This document shows, in pieces, positions 10,626 through 23,312 of a stretch of 64,000 bases of DNA. The notes beneath the pieces are model-generated. The model was not told the origin of the DNA and ran no database searches. It saw only the letters and a program-made list of their open reading frames with translations. Source of the stretch: Bactericera cockerelli (Eukaryota; Arthropoda; Insecta; Hemiptera; Triozidae). Made by a program: the position numbers and the translations under genes. Each line of letters begins with the position of its first letter. Position 1 is the first letter of the stretch. The stretch spans positions 3,584,574-3,648,573 of the forward strand of contig CM044958.1 of assembly GCA_024516035.1 (NCBI GenBank). Reading direction: 5' to 3'.

Positions 10626-13600
10626 CATTTTTAGACCAAATAGCAAAATTAAAGATTTCATTTGACTCCAGAATCGAAACATAAATAAAGGCAGACGTCA
10701 GAAGATAATTTTTCCAAACTGTTGCTGTCAAAGCCAGGGGTCAGAAGAAACTCCTGTATGATCCAAATATTTCTCATAATATTTGGCAGCCTCCACTTTT
10801 TTCTGTTCTTTTTAGGGTGACAGTACACCAATTGAAAGGTCCTGTGTCAGAAAATAATATCTCATATTAAAATTGACACTCATATAAAAGTTAGTAACAA
10901 ATAGTTCCTTTATTCAAGCAGTTCCTTTAATGCAATAATAATTATGTGTGTGCCATCTTCAAATACGTTTTGAGAATTCGACGTTCAATATCAGGTGTAA
11001 ATAAATGGAGAAATAAGTGAAAGGTTTAACAGGAAGACGTGGCCGGACGGGACGATGGCTGACTTGGGTGTCTCCCTGTACAGGCAGATTACTGTAACGC
11101 CGGGAGCTGCAGGAACAAGAGGAGGCTTCTCTGTTGACATAAACATAATATAAACTAGAAAGCATTTTTCAATTTTGAGTCCTGAGGGAAATTTCCATGC
11201 ATAAGAAAATACAGGAAAATGCTCTTCCATCAGGATTTTTTTTTTTGTGAAATTCTTTCGTCTTGTATTTTGCTTCCGCGTTTTTTGGAAGATAAGAAAT
11301 CAGTATGAAAAGGAAAGTGAATGTCAATTTAAATTTGAAGTAACCCAAAATTATTTATCCGAGTGGTTTGTTTGGGCAGTTGAAGTTTAGTTCTTGGAAC
11401 CCAATAATGTCCAGAGGTAATCCAGAGGTAAAATGATTATGAGCATGAATATCAGGTAGAATTTTCATTTTATATCTATGAAATTTTTATACTCCAATTT
11501 CGTAGTTTCCAATAGCTTTCATCATTTTTCCCATTATTCCGAAATGATTTGGTATTACTTTTACTGAGTATGTCAGACAAGCGTTATAAACTATAACCAT
11601 ATCTGAACCCAAAATGTATTGAGGTACATATGATATTTCAGGGAACCAGATCTACTAAATATTCCTGATAAACGATGCCGATGTCTTCATCAGCGCATAC
11701 GTGAATTACAATTCTTTCTGATAGTACCACGAGGAAGTTATGCATCACTCAAAATCTTCCACCATTTTTTGTGAAGCAGCTTTCATAATAGTGCAGAGAC
11801 ACAAGCCCACAGATATTGTTTAAACAAAAGTAATATGCAGTCAAATATCATTCTGCCTAGGAACAGTTTTCAATTAGGATCCTGACAGTATTTTTTCTGC
11901 TATTATTATGGCATATGGCATTCTTTTTATCCTTTTCTTTTTTCTATTTCTTTTCTTTGCTTCTTCTTCTTCATCATCTTCCATTCTATCTTCTTTATCC
12001 TTCTTCTTTTCCCCCTCTTAACATTTTCTGGGATTCCTCGAAATGTTTCTGCAATGTTTTACTGTGTTTTCAGGATACCTTATGTTCTACATACTTTATA
12101 GTTGTTACTGTTGTGTTTCATTTAGACTGTCATAGTAACATGGGTAGTTCCATTTTGTCAACAAGATGCTTTTGGTAGAATTTTTTTGACATGGATAAAC
12201 GAGCATAATATTTGTTTATTTTTTTTTGGGGGGTTTTATGAAGTCTAAATTGTTTTTTTATAAGACACATTTGAGAATAATATTTGAAAGATGAGGTGAG
12301 GTAAGAATGATTGAAAAAGACGTCTTATTTTAGTATAAAAAAGGAGAAGAAAATAAATAAACTACAAACTATATTTTATATATATATAAAATTGGCGAAA
12401 TGTGAGGAGCAAAATAATGATAGCTATGATAGTAATAATAATAATAACAAAGAAGACAAAATATTCTATATAAAAAGAATTGCTAATAATACCTATTGAT
12501 ACTCTGCTAAAAAAATAAATGTCTATACTGAAACAAGAAGGACTTTATTCAACTCGTCATTAATACACCACTCACACTACTGAAGCACCCATTATGGAGA
12601 TGGAGGTGTCGATAATAACGCAAACTGACGAATACTTAGGAGTGCTATGCAGGCGTCATTGCAGCCGTATGAATGAGGTACTGCCGTAATTAAGCCCTCG
12701 AATAAATACAATAGCAAATAACAAGATACTAAACATACATAAAAAATACAATATATATAACCCATCAGAAATATACAAAGCAAACATAAAATAAAAGGAT
12801 ATAATTATATATAACAATAATTATAATAGGATATCCGTAAAAAACATAATGTTATAAAGCATTTTAACATATGTACCTTTATCATTATGCATAACAAAAT
12901 AATAGACAGACATTGCATGTCTAAATTTATGTATTGTCAATAGTATACCGTATACTAAACAAAGAACATCTGCACACAAAAACATACATACAAACAAACC
13001 TAACAATTTTTTTGATGAAATACACAAAACATATAAGACCACAAATTACAAAATACATAACAACATATGAATAACAAGATACTACACAAACATAACACCA
13101 AGATTAACGAGTGGCAAAACATCGAGACAAAAGAAAACAGCAGTTTCAGAGAAAAGAGAAAATAACTACGAAGCACGTCTCATTGAAATTACTACGAAAT
13201 AATTAAAGGTGTATGTACAATTATTGTACAAGACATTTCAAGCGTTGTTGATGATGTTAAAAAAGTGGAAAATATGAGGATAAAAATAATGATACCTACA
13301 ACAGTATTAATAATAAAGAACACGTAAAAGAAGAAGTTTTTGAGGGCGAAAAATAGAGAAGTAATAACAAAAAAACAAATTTATGAAGAAAATCATTTAG
13401 AAGAAGAAGACAAGGAAAAAGAAGAGGGGATAGAAAAGTTGAAAGCAGACTTGAAACAGATAAAGTAGAAGAAACTGTAGGATCAACTAAAAAGGAAGGT
13501 AGTAACGAAAACATTTAGAAGGAAATACAGTAGAACAGAATTCATAAATTAAAAAAAAAAATATGTGAAAGAGGAAGAGGAGAAAGAAAAGTAGGACGAA

Positions 13601-13799
13601 AACTAGAAAGAGACAAAGTAAAAAAAATTGTAGAAGAATCTAAAAAAAAAAAAAAAAGGAAAAAAAAGACTCATACATTATGGCGAAAATAAGGAAGAGA
13701 AGAAGACTAAAAATAAAGAATAGAAGTGAAGAAATTATTTTAAAATAATCAAAGAGAGGAGAAGAAGTATAAACAAAAGGAAATATAATTGGAAAATGA
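10626..13799. other. unassigned AT-rich DNA
   Basis: Over 3 kb without a supported gene. A patch at 11030-11135 is GC-richer and keeps two minus-strand frames open, with a weak RING-like spacing (discussed under rejected items). A TC-rich block lies at 11925-12030, ATA/TAA microsatellites at 12377-12390 and 12428-12448, and A/G-rich sequence grows toward the minisatellite from 13300. Confidence 0.4.
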
Positions 13800-15380
13800 G
13801 GAGGAGGAAAAAAGAATTATTCTCATGAAAGCTCTAGCGAAAGAATAGCAGGTAAGAGAAACTCACAATAAGCAAAGAGAGTAAGAGAAGGATAAAAAAA
13901 AAAAAAAAAAATTGGATAAGGAGGAGAAGGAGAGAATCACTCTGATGTGAGCTCTAGCAAGAGAATAGCAAGTAAGGGAAAACAGAATAAGCAGTGAGAG
14001 GAAAAGAAGGATAAGCAAAAAGAAACGGAATTGGAAAAGGAGAGCTCCAGTGAAACAAATACAAGTAAGAAAGAGAGGAGGAGAGAATCATTCTGATGTG
14101 AGCTCTAGCAAAAGAAAAGTAGGTACGGGAAAACAGAATAAGCAAAGAAAGGTGAAGTAGTATAAGCAAAAAGAAAAGGAAAATCGGAAGAGAAGGAAGA
14201 GGAGGAGAGAATCATTCTGATGAGAGCTCCAGTAAAAGAAAAGCAGGTAAAGGAAAGCAGCTAAGAAAGGAGAAGTAGGACAAGCAAAAAGAAAAGGAAA
14301 ATTAGAAAAAGAGGAGGAGGAGGAGAGAATCATTCTGATGAAATATCCAGAAAATGAAAAGCAGGTAAGAGGGAAAGCAAAATAAGCAAAGAAAGGAGAA
14401 GTAGGATAGGCAAAAAGAAAAGGAAAATTAGAAAAAGAGGAGGAGAGAATCATTCTGATGAAATATCCAGAAAATGAAAAGCAGGTAAGAGGAAAAGCAG
14501 AATAAGCAAAGAAAGGAGAAGTAGTATAAGCAAAAAGAAAAGGAAAATCGGAAGATTTGATTTTTTTTTTTGATTTGAAAAAGTTCATAATATATTTTTT
14601 ACAAGGAAGAGGAGGAGAGAATCATTCTGATGAGAGCTCCAGTAAAAGAAAAGCAGGTAAAGGAAAGCAGCTAAGAAAGGAGAAGTAGGATAAGCAAAAA
14701 AAAAGGAAAATTAGAAAAAGAGGAGGAGGAGGAGGAGAGAATTATTCTGATGAAATTTCCAGGAACAGAAAAGCAGGTAAGGGAAAACAGAGTAAGCAAA
14801 GAAGGGAGAAAAAGGATTAGCAAATGAAAAGAAAAATCAGAAAAGAAGGAAGAGGAGGAGAGAATCATTCTGATGAAATATCCAGTAAATGAAAAGCAGG
14901 TAAGATGGAAAGCAGAATAAGCAAAGAAGGGAAAAGCAGGATAAGCAAAAAGAAAAGGAAAATTAGAAAAAGAGGAGGAGAGGAGGAGAAAATCATTCTG
15001 ATGAAATATCCAGTAAATGAAAAGCAGGTAAGAGGGAAAGCAGAATAAGCAAAAAAAGGAGAAGTAGGATAAGCAAAAAGAAAAAGAAAATTAGAAAAGA
15101 AGGAGGCGAAGAGAATCATTCTGATGAGATTTGCAGCAAAAGAAAAGCAGGTAAGGGAAAACAGAATAATCAAAGACAGGAAGAGAAGAAGGATAAGCAA
15201 AAAGAAAAAGAAAATTAGAAAAGAAGGAGGCGAAGAGAATCATTCTGATGAGATTTGCAGCAAAAGAAAAGCAGGTAAGGGAAAACAGAATAATCAAAGA
15301 CAGGAAGAGAAGAAGGATAAGCAAAAAGAAAAGGCAAATTAGAAAAAGAGGAGGAGAAGAAAATCATTCTGATGAGAGCC
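13800..15380 (+). repeat. ~122-bp purine-rich minisatellite, about 14 copies
   Basis: The anchor ATTCTGATG recurs at 14088, 14211, 14328, 14448, 14621, 14740, 14864, 14992, 15114, 15238 and 15362, with decayed units further left. Spacing is 117-128 bp except one unit enlarged by a ~50-bp T-rich insertion at 14555-14605. Each good unit has GAGGAGGAGAGAATCATTCT, AAAAGCAGGTAAG and AAGCAAAAAGAAAAGG. The plus strand is almost wholly A/G. The long minus-strand Phe/Leu/Ser frames here are shadows of the repeat. Confidence 0.93.
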
Positions 15381-15570
15381 CCAGACCTAGCCAGGAGTCT
15401 CTCACAGTTGAACACCTCCACACCTCCGCAAGTTTTTCCTTTCTTCGTGAACTTATATTATTCAGACGCAAGGAATAATTATGATTCCTATGAAAATTGT
15501 GTCATTGAACGTGGAAATGCGGTCTGAAGGGATGCAAACGGGCTGGGAGTATATTCTATAGAAGACTTTC

Positions 15571-15714
15571 ACCGACCTCAGTAGCTTGGCAGCGGACTTG
15601 TAACCTGGAGGTCGGTGGTTCAAGTCCCGGTTTCAGTGTAGATTTAGTAAAGCGAGTTTGAGAAGTTGTGATATCACGAAAGTGATTAACACAAATACGA
15701 TAACTTTTTTTTTA
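15571..15714 (+). repeat. SINE family A with TSD
   Basis: Full copy with a ~12-bp deletion in the A-box region (AGCTTGGCAGCGGACTTG). Flanked by TATAGAAGACTTTC (15557-15570) and TATAGAACACTTTC (15715-15728), 13 of 14 matching. Confidence 0.9.
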
Positions 15715-15728
15715 TATAGAACACTTTC

Positions 15729-15990
15729 CAGGATGCTTGATCGATGAAGCAAATTTTAACCTGGAAGTTGGTGGTTCGAGTCTCAAGCACAGTCAATTTT
15801 AGTAAGGCTCGTTTGCAAGAGGGCTGGAAGTTTACTGAAGAACCGACTTCCTAGTTGCTTACTTGATAAGGCAACCTTAGATGTCGGTCCTTCTATCTTA
15901 GAGGTCGCTGTTTTTAGTCCCGAGCGTAGCAAATTTTAGTAAATCTGATTTGAACAATTTGACATCGCTCTTGTCAAGACAAGAAATATA
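15729..15990 (+). repeat. two decayed SINE A-like copies
   Basis: 15730-15830 (CTTGATCGATGAAGC, TTAACCTGGAAGTTGGTGG, GTTCGAGTCTC) and 15841-15990 (ACCGACTTCCTAGTTGC, TTAGAGGTCGCTG) keep the family A head order but are strongly diverged. They sit in tandem behind the good copy. Confidence 0.55.
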
Positions 15991-16239
15991 ACCTTTTGGT
16001 TACCAGATAACTTTTTGGTTTCACATTTTAAAATGTGTTCTGTCAAAATTGTCACATCGCTGTTGATTTCAGCACAAGAAAAGTATAAAACCTTTTGGTT
16101 TCCATTTCAAAAAGTCTTCTGTAACGGATCCTTCAATTCCACACGCATAAAGAACAGTTATAGAGTGTGACATTATAATTTTACATTATAATTTGAGCGG
16201 GGAGCGCAGAATTATAGGACTTTTTTCTCTTACCCTTAA

Positions 16240-16432
16240 ATATCCTAATAATATGGTATTTGCCCATAGTAACGCCAATGCTCACATCAAAGCATCAACT
16301 CATTTTTCCTCACGAGGTAAAAGTCGACCCCGAACATCCCAGAGGCGAAAAATCCCGACTCCGCTGGGATTCGAACCCAGGGAACCGTGCGTGCAAGCGT
16401 AGAACGCTACCCACTCTAGCACGGTGACTACG
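16240..16432 (-). repeat. SINE family D
   Basis: On the minus strand the tRNA-like head (CACCGTGCTAGAGTGGGTAG, B box GGGTTCGAATCCC) is followed by CTCGTGAGGAAAAATGAG, as in the full copy at 3157. A small plus-strand frame at 16193-16402 is a shadow. Confidence 0.82.
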
Positions 16433-16620
16433 AGTGGGAAGTGCTGCAGTCAAACCTAGATAAATATAAGAGAACTGAAGGGACTAGATTTTTTCTCTTT
16501 TTTTTCTGAAGGGACTAGGTTTTTCTTGTGAAGATGTTATTTTCCCTTATAAGTAGAGAGATAAATCTGACCTTAAAAAAAATGGTTCTCTTATATCCAG
16601 GTGTATGAGGTATACTCGTA

Positions 16621-17784
16621 CGTAGGTAGATCAATAAGTACCCGTGTTTAGGGACATGTTACATCATTGGTGAATCTTGTTGATACTTGTTGATGGAACG
16701 ACATCTCAAATGACCACATCCAAAGTTTGAAACTGATTACTCTCTTAGTTTTCATTTATCGGTCACTTGAAGTTGTTGTGTTGCGTATAGAGATAAAATT
16801 AAAGATAAAATTCCTTTTTTTGGACGGGAAAAAATGTGATGAGATAAAATTAAAGTTAGATGCTGTATACGGGAGCTCTTCACCTTCTATGACCACTAGC
16901 ATTTTTGCTAGTGGTCATAAACGAGGGCGCACAAGCATTTTTGACGAGGACCGCCCAGGACGCCCAGAAGACGTGTGTACCGAGGAAGTCGTGGAAAAAG
17001 TGCATGATATGATTCTCAAAGATCGCCGAACAAAAGTGCGTGAAGTAGCTGAGAGTGTGGGCATTTCATATGGAACTGTTTTTAAAATCCTTCATGATAA
17101 GCTGGGCATGAGAAAACTATCGGTGCGATGGGTGCCGCGATTGCTCACAATTGACAACAAACGAATTCTGCTGAATTGTTCAAAGGCTAGTTTAGAACTC
17201 TTCAATTGCAATCCAGATGATTTTTTGCGTCGAGTTGTGACCGTTGATGAAACCTGGATACATCAATATACCCCAGAAACCAAACAGCAGTCAAAAGAAT
17301 GGACTTTGGTTGGAGAATCTGCCCCAAAGAAGGCGAAATCGGTCCAATCGGCCGAAAAAGTCATGGCAACCGTTTTTTGGGATGCAAAGGGAATTGTTTG
17401 ATGGACTTCTTGGAAGAAGTCTATAAGAATAATTCCCGAGAAAGAAAGTCTTGTTTCACCATGACAATGCACCAGCTCACTCATCTGGAATTGTTGCTGC
17501 TAAAATCCATCAACTTGGATACGAATTATTGCCACACCCACCTTACTCCTTGAAAGTTTGGCTCGGTGGAAAGAGGTTCAGCTCAAATGATGACGTCATA
17601 AGCCAGACAAAGGGCTATTTTGAGGAGTTCGAAGGGAGCTACTTTTTGGAAGGGCTAAAAAAGTGGCAGGATCGCTGGAAGAAGTGTGTAGCCTTGAAAG
17701 GAGACTACGTCGAAAAATAGAACCCAAAAATGTAAGTATCTCGCACTCTTTTTTCAAACACGGGTACTTTTTGATCCGCCCTCG
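16621..17784 (+). mobile_element. mariner-type transposon, inactivated
   Basis: Terminal inverted repeats of about 29 bp are visible: 16621-16649 and 17756-17784 share GATCAA(T/A)AAGTACCCGTGTTT as reverse complements, with a few mismatches in the outer bases. A TA precedes the left end, but a clean TA is not obvious on the right. The interior encodes a broken transposase. At 1.16 kb it is slightly short of the usual ~1.3 kb, consistent with internal loss. Confidence 0.88.
16727..17720 (+). pseudogene. mariner transposase (DD34D family), frameshifted
   Basis: Mariner transposases cut and paste the element through a DDD catalytic triad. The N-terminal frame shows FLFLDGKKCDEIK, GRTSIFDEDRPGRP, a helix-turn-helix (REVAESVGISYGTVFKIL) and WVPRLLT. 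The first catalytic Asp is in VTVDETW (17245). The frame ends at 17401; reading resumes in another frame with the second Asp in HHDNAPAHS (17463) and LPHPPYS. The segment that normally carries the third Asp (D-x-x-P-S-D-Y type) is gone and is replaced by unrelated residues. An odd palindrome replaces part of the N-terminal domain at 16889-16918. Not functional. Confidence 0.9.
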
Positions 17785-17994
17785 AAAACAATACCAATGT
17801 TTACACACAATTCATTTTCAGTGCCTTGTAGTATGCATCCTTTCCAATGCAGAAACTGAAGGGTGATTGCAGTGTAGACATATTTAAGGTGTAAGGGGAA
17901 GGTGTTTGCAGGGATAATTATACACAAACAAAATCACCTGCCTCTAGGCTCTGCAGATTTACTATTGTTCTTGCTCAGAGTCACTCTCAAATCA

Positions 17995-18640
17995 GTGGAG
18001 AATACCGGGGGAGAGAGACAGGTAGAGAGTAAGAGAGAGAACTAGGAAGAGAGATAGGAATAGAGATAGGAATAGAGAGAGAAGAAAGAGAGAAAAAAAG
18101 GAAAGAGAGAGAAGGAAAGAGAGATATAGAAAGAGGGAGGAGAGATATAAGGGGGAGAAAGATAAAGAGGGAGGAAGATAAGGAGGGAGACTAACAAAAA
18201 AAGTGGGAAAAATAAGAAAAGAGAGATAAGGAAAGAAAGAAGAAAAGAGAGATAAGGAAAGAAAGACGAAAATAGTTATAAAGATTGAGGGAGAGATAGA
18301 GAGTTAGAGAGATAAGAGAGAGAGAGAGAGAGAGAGAGAAAGAAAGAAAGAAAGAGAAAGAAAGAGGAAGAGAGAGGGATAGTGAATAATTTGGTGGGAT
18401 TTAGGGAGGGAACTAAGTGTCCTCATATGGTCAGAAAGAGAGGAATATGGAAGAAAAAAAGAGAGGGGAGAGAGAAGGAAGTAGAGTGGCATGTGTAAGT
18501 GAGAGAGGTTAAAGAGAGAACTCTTCATATTTATAGGTGAGATGAGTAGGGGGTAGGTGTACCACTGTACCTGTACATTTATGAAATAAATAAAAATAAA
18601 AAAAACGGAAAAAAGAGAGAGAGAAAAAGAGAGAGAATTT
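17995..18640 (+). repeat. purine-rich low-complexity DNA with (GA)n
   Basis: A/G-dominated plus strand with GAGAGA runs at 18310-18342 and GAAA runs at 18338-18365. Frames here are compositional artefacts. Confidence 0.8.
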
Positions 18641-18944
18641 AATGAAGGGTTATTTAATTAAAGTGTAGAGGAGCTTTTGCCAGAGGGGGTAGGATAACTA
18701 GCTCCAGAATGGAAGCTTTCAGTGTACTTGCAACACCCTGGAGTCATTTGGCCTTTGCAGAAAATGCGTTTCTAAAATAACTATCCCAGCTTATTACGAT
18801 TCAATTTCTGATTAAATGATAGAAAAATAATGAGGTAAAAAGTAATTTAAAAGGGTCACAAAGAACAGGGTAAAAAGACCAAGGTAGCAAAAGATTGGTC
18901 ATCTTTTGTCCCTTGGTAAAATTAATATTAATAAAATGAATAAG

Positions 18945-19055
18945 AGTTAGGTGGAAGAGATTGCCAAAAGCAATAACCCCGCCCTTTCGGACATACATTA
19001 TGTGTATATTTATTTATTTTTCTTTTCTTTTTTACCAATACCATCGATTGTTGCG
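18945..19055 (+). repeat. LINE 3'-UTR tail, uninterrupted copy
   Basis: It contains GGTGGAAGAGATTGCCAAAA, GCAATAACCCCGCCCTTTCG, GGACATACATTATGTG and a T-rich tail. The same block lies at 31432-31484 plus 33144-33275 (split by a palindrome) and inverted at 49860-50045. The AGATTGCC...GCAATAA...CCGCC pattern resembles conserved 3' UTR motifs of insect LINEs (inference). This copy shows the pre-insertion state of the split one. Confidence 0.65.
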
Positions 19056-19122
19056 ATCCTAAAACGGAACATAATAGCTGTATCGCTAAGTTAACAAAAT
19101 ATTATTAAAGAGTAAATAATTT

Positions 19123-19158
19123 ATTGTGATATCACGATTGTGATTAACACAAAATATA
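19123..19158 (+). repeat. SINE family A 3' fragment
   Basis: Only the tail GTGATATCACGATTGTGATT followed by AACACAAAATATAA remains. Confidence 0.6.
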
Positions 19159-22084
19159 ATTCAAACCTGGATATAGGAGGAGAGAACTGAAGGGATGGGA
19201 TTTTTTTTCTTCTTTTATACAGGTTTTCTCTATAAAAAGTTTATTTTTTGCCTTTAGGTCCTGAAATTATTCTCTAACATCCAGTCTCTTCCACCCAGGT
19301 TCGACCGTCATACGATGTAATATCCTGCTTTCGTGGATTTTAATAGTAGTCTAGTGGCCAAGTATGGAGAAACAGCTAGTTCTCTGGTTACTTTGTGCAA
19401 CACAGATTCTCCTCATTAGATCCTCATTCCATTTTTCCACCAACACCATTTCCTTCAAGTTTTCATTCTACTTTTCCTCTTCTGAGTTCCTAGATTTTTT
19501 TTCAAACATAATTTTCATTTCTTTATGAAAAGCATATTTTCACATTTCACAGAGCTCCTTTGATGATGGTTGTGTGGGGGGAGATTGGGATCTAGAGGAT
19601 GTTGCGTAGTTCATTTTGTTCCTAGTGATACTCTCTTTCTCCCTCCTTTCACCTCCCTTTCTCTATGGGATTTCTTCTTTCTCTTCTTTACTCTACTCTA
19701 AGGTTTCTTTTCTGTCTTTTTTTGCTATTGTTCTCTCTCATTCTCTATTAGATCTCTTCTCTCTCATTCTCTATTAGATCTCTTCTTTCTCGTTCTCTAT
19801 TAGATTTCTTCTCTCTCTCTCTCTTACTTTTGGATATTTTTTTCTTTTGTTTTCTTATCTGTCTCTCCTGCTCTTTCTCTCTGCAATCTCACTCTCCTTC
19901 CCTCTCTATTGGACCTCTTCTATCCCTCTCCTGTTTTCATCTGCCTGTTACCCTATCCATAACAGACTATTTTTGTACATAATATTATGTATGTATATTA
20001 CCCTTTTTCTTTGAGTATTTTCCTTTTCTCTCCTTCTCTCTGATTTCTTTATCTTTATCAGTTTTTTTTTTTCATTATCTTTATCTTTTTACTTGTCATT
20101 TTACTTCCGAGAAATTTCTAATATTAGAAATCGGAACTATTGTGATACCAGTGGATGTGTCACATGCACTTTATTTACAAGTGATATTAGTGGATGTCTC
20201 TCCTGCTCTTTATTGATAAGTAATACTAGAAGTGATACTAGTAGAACTTAGTTATTTGTGATATTATGATTCTTTGTGTTCATATTATGAGGATTGAACT
20301 CAATGGTTTAGATATTTCGTCACAGTCCTCAATAATCTATTGAGGAATAGATATCATTCAAAGTTAATCGAGTTACTCTTAAGTTAAAGAACTTGAAAGT
20401 TTCTCATTTTCAAGAGGAAATGACACCTAGAGGGCTCAAGTAAAGATTCGGAGAAAATTGAGGGAGGAGAAGATTGTAAAATGCAGGACGACCGAGCTCA
20501 ATCAGAAGCTATTAAATTAAACGAAATATAAATCCCACCCGACCGTACACCGTACAGATAGGATGGCAACCATGCAGAAATTAAAATAATATATTATTAA
20601 ATTACAGGGACATTATGCTTTCCCCGCCAGCTATCCTGGAGGACCCTGCAGGCATCTGTCTCTCTCCTTCCGTCTATCTATCCTTCTTCTTTTGTGTTCC
20701 TCTCTCATTCAAGTTCAGTTTCCCTCTGCTTCTCTTCACCTTTTCCCTCTCTCTTTTTGCTTCATTCTCGTCATCTTTCTTCTCCTCATTCATAGCATCT
20801 CTCTCCGTCCATATGAATATTCTCGTCCTCTTTTCCTTCTTACTCACTCTCCCACACTCCTCCATTTACATCCATGTCCTTATCATTCCCATTCCATCCC
20901 TAATGTCATTTGACTTTTTGATATTGCAAGAGGAAGGTCGGCATTCGCTCGGTGTGGTTTGAACACATTTCATTAATTTCATTATCAGTTTTTCACTCGA
21001 GAGATATTGTATTTACTTCTGTTTTGCAACTCGTGAAATGGAATGTCTCGGGTAGTTGATATGATTCAGAGACAGGGTTGCGATTGAAATGGTGTTGGTG
21101 TAGTTTCATGCAGAATTTCATTGAGGTGTAAAAGTTTAGGTGGTAAATGGTATATGTTTTTTTGCAGGTTGGAGATGTGGTTGTAGTTTTTCTTTTTGGC
21201 TTATTGTGATTGGTATAGGTGGTAACAATGAGGTGCTATTTTTGCTGTTGTTTTAAGTTGTGTTTGTATAGTTGTTCTTGCTGTTTAATATGGTTTTAAC
21301 GAGCATTGATGATTTTGTGTCGTGGTTTTATGTTTTTGTAGTAGCTCGTTGACTGTTGAAAAGAGGTGTAAGTGTGTGTCTTCTTTTCCTTATTTTAGGA
21401 TTCTGTAAATGTTTTGTTATTCATGTTATAGTGTACGGTAGATATATGTTCATAGACATTTTCACTTGAATTATGAAACCTATTTTTTATTTATAAAATA
21501 TTATTTCTGTTTTAATCGTCCGAGGAAAATGAATTAAATTAAGGTGGTGTTGTCAGTTTTTTCAATCTCTGTATTACTGTATTATCTTTTTTCAAGTTTT
21601 CCTTTTTAAATTCAGCTATTTATACCTTTTTCTCATAAAACAAATAACTCATATAATAATAGAACTACTTAGTAATAAATTCAATTTTTTGGTAATTCAA
21701 AATAAATCATTTTAAATTTTATATTGCAAATAGTGTCTTTTTTTTCTTCGTCAATTTTCGCTTTGTTCCCAGTCCTGTTCAATGAATTGTGTGAAAATTT
21801 GCTGCCATTATGGTCACCACTGAACACATAATTATCAATTTAATAAAATACGCAAATACCTGTGTGTGACGACTAATTAACTGCCCCAGTACATAGTCAC
21901 ATGAATAAATTAAATTTTAGAAGTGCTCACTTGTACATACTCATTAAATACTCTACTAACATTATAAAATGTGCAGGTTCGGTTTTATGTTCATTTTTGC
22001 ATGGGTATGGATTTGTGAACTTTTACAAAAATAATTTATATAATATCTTTGCTTTATATACAACGTTAAGATAAACATCGAAAA
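19159..22084. other. unassigned DNA, strongly CT-rich in part
   Basis: A pyrimidine-rich block at 19620-20070 contains a ~33-bp tandem (TCTCTATTAGATCTCTTCTC, about three units near 19740-19810). A second CT-rich block spans 20650-20880. The rest is AT-rich. No frame has recognisable protein motifs. Confidence 0.5.
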
Positions 22085-22111
22085 CAGTTGGCCTAGATCC
22101 TAGGCCAACTG
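22085..22111. repeat. perfect 12-bp-arm palindrome
   Basis: CAGTTGGCCTAG (22085-22096), a 3-nt spacer and its reverse complement (22100-22111). Confidence 0.8.
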
Positions 22112-23198
22112 CTTTCAAAAAGTGAAAATGAAAATGATTTCCCACGGAATGTATCTTAATTTCAAATTTTCACTGGAAATTTGTTTCGTTGTTTCGGTTC
22201 CAAAGTTTCAAAATATTTTTTGGAGGATTCTCGTTTTAAGCCATGTCCTTGAGAAACGACATATATTATATTATGCAATATCTCGGCTAACTCCGATGAT
22301 TCTATTTGGGATAGACTTCCTGATTGGACATAGAGGCTTCATATATTTTTTTATATTTTTTATATTTTCTTCTTTTTCTCAAATAGAGGCTTCATTTCTT
22401 TGGTACACCAGTTAATCACCTAGCCCAGTCTACTTGAACCAGAAGTTCGCTATATAAAACTTTAAATTATACATAATTATACAGTTATATCTAAAATACC
22501 TAACCAAGCCCCTGATGTTAAGGATGTGGCCAGGATGAAATTGCATTAAATTTAAAATTTCAGAGCTCGCCTAACGAAACAATGGCCGGTGATGTTGGCT
22601 TTCTGTTTTAATTGTTCCTCTGGGTCCATCGTTACGTGTTCCAGATTCCTGTGAAATGAATTGAATTGACCAGATAGGTTTTATCTATTATTCTCTTCTA
22701 TTTTAGCTCTATCTATCTCTCTATTTTATTTATCTCTCTAGTTTTAACTGTAATATTCTTTCTTTGTCTCTATTTATTAATGTTTTTTTCTCTTTTTTCT
22801 GTTCTGTGTTTGGTTTCTGCTGTCCTTTTTTTTTGTTGTTGTATTTTCCTTTTTCTGATTTCCTCTTTCAATTTTTTATCTTTTTCTCTGTTTCTTTCCT
22901 CTAACTTCACTTTCTCTCTTCTCTTCCTCTTCTTTACTGTATGTTGGTTTTTTTACTGCGAAATGAAGTGAATTAAGGAGAGATTTTTATGTCCTTTTCG
23001 CTCAGTGATCTATTATTTCAATAACTCTTTCTCTATTTACTGTCCACTATTTGTACTTCTCTTTTCTTTTTCTCTTTATCATTGTGTCTTTTTTTATAGT
23101 CAAACTCCGATTATCTGTTCATTCATTTATTTTAATACCATTTTATTGACCAGAAATGTTTGACTAATCTATTCTACTTTTCCTTTTTTCGATCATTA
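22112..23198. other. unassigned AT- and T-rich DNA
   Basis: A 97-codon frame at 22122-22415 and short T-rich frames at 22780-22971 show no domain and read as low-complexity hydrophobic sequence. I see no supported feature. Confidence 0.4.
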
Positions 23199-23312
23199 AA
23201 GTCAATGATCGCAACCTAGAGGTCGATTGTTAAGTCCTAAGCATGGATACTTTACTGAGGTGGCTCGGAGTAATTAACGCTCGTGATTAGCACAAATATG
23301 ATAGCTTTACCA
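23199..23312 (+). repeat. decayed SINE A-like copy
   Basis: GATCGCAACCTAGAGGTCGA, AAGTCCTAAGC, and GATTAGCACAAATATGATAG follow the order of family A head and tail but are heavily diverged. Confidence 0.45.

Noticed and set aside
10991..11150. RING-like spacing (VICLYRE...PSGHV) in a minus-strand frame
   Set aside because: The first Cys, the Cys before GH and the following Cys are all missing, and no other half of a RING domain is present; resemblance is too weak.
14088..15421. Minus-strand Phe/Leu/Ser frames with repeated RMILSSS phrases
   Set aside because: They are shadows of the 122-bp purine minisatellite.
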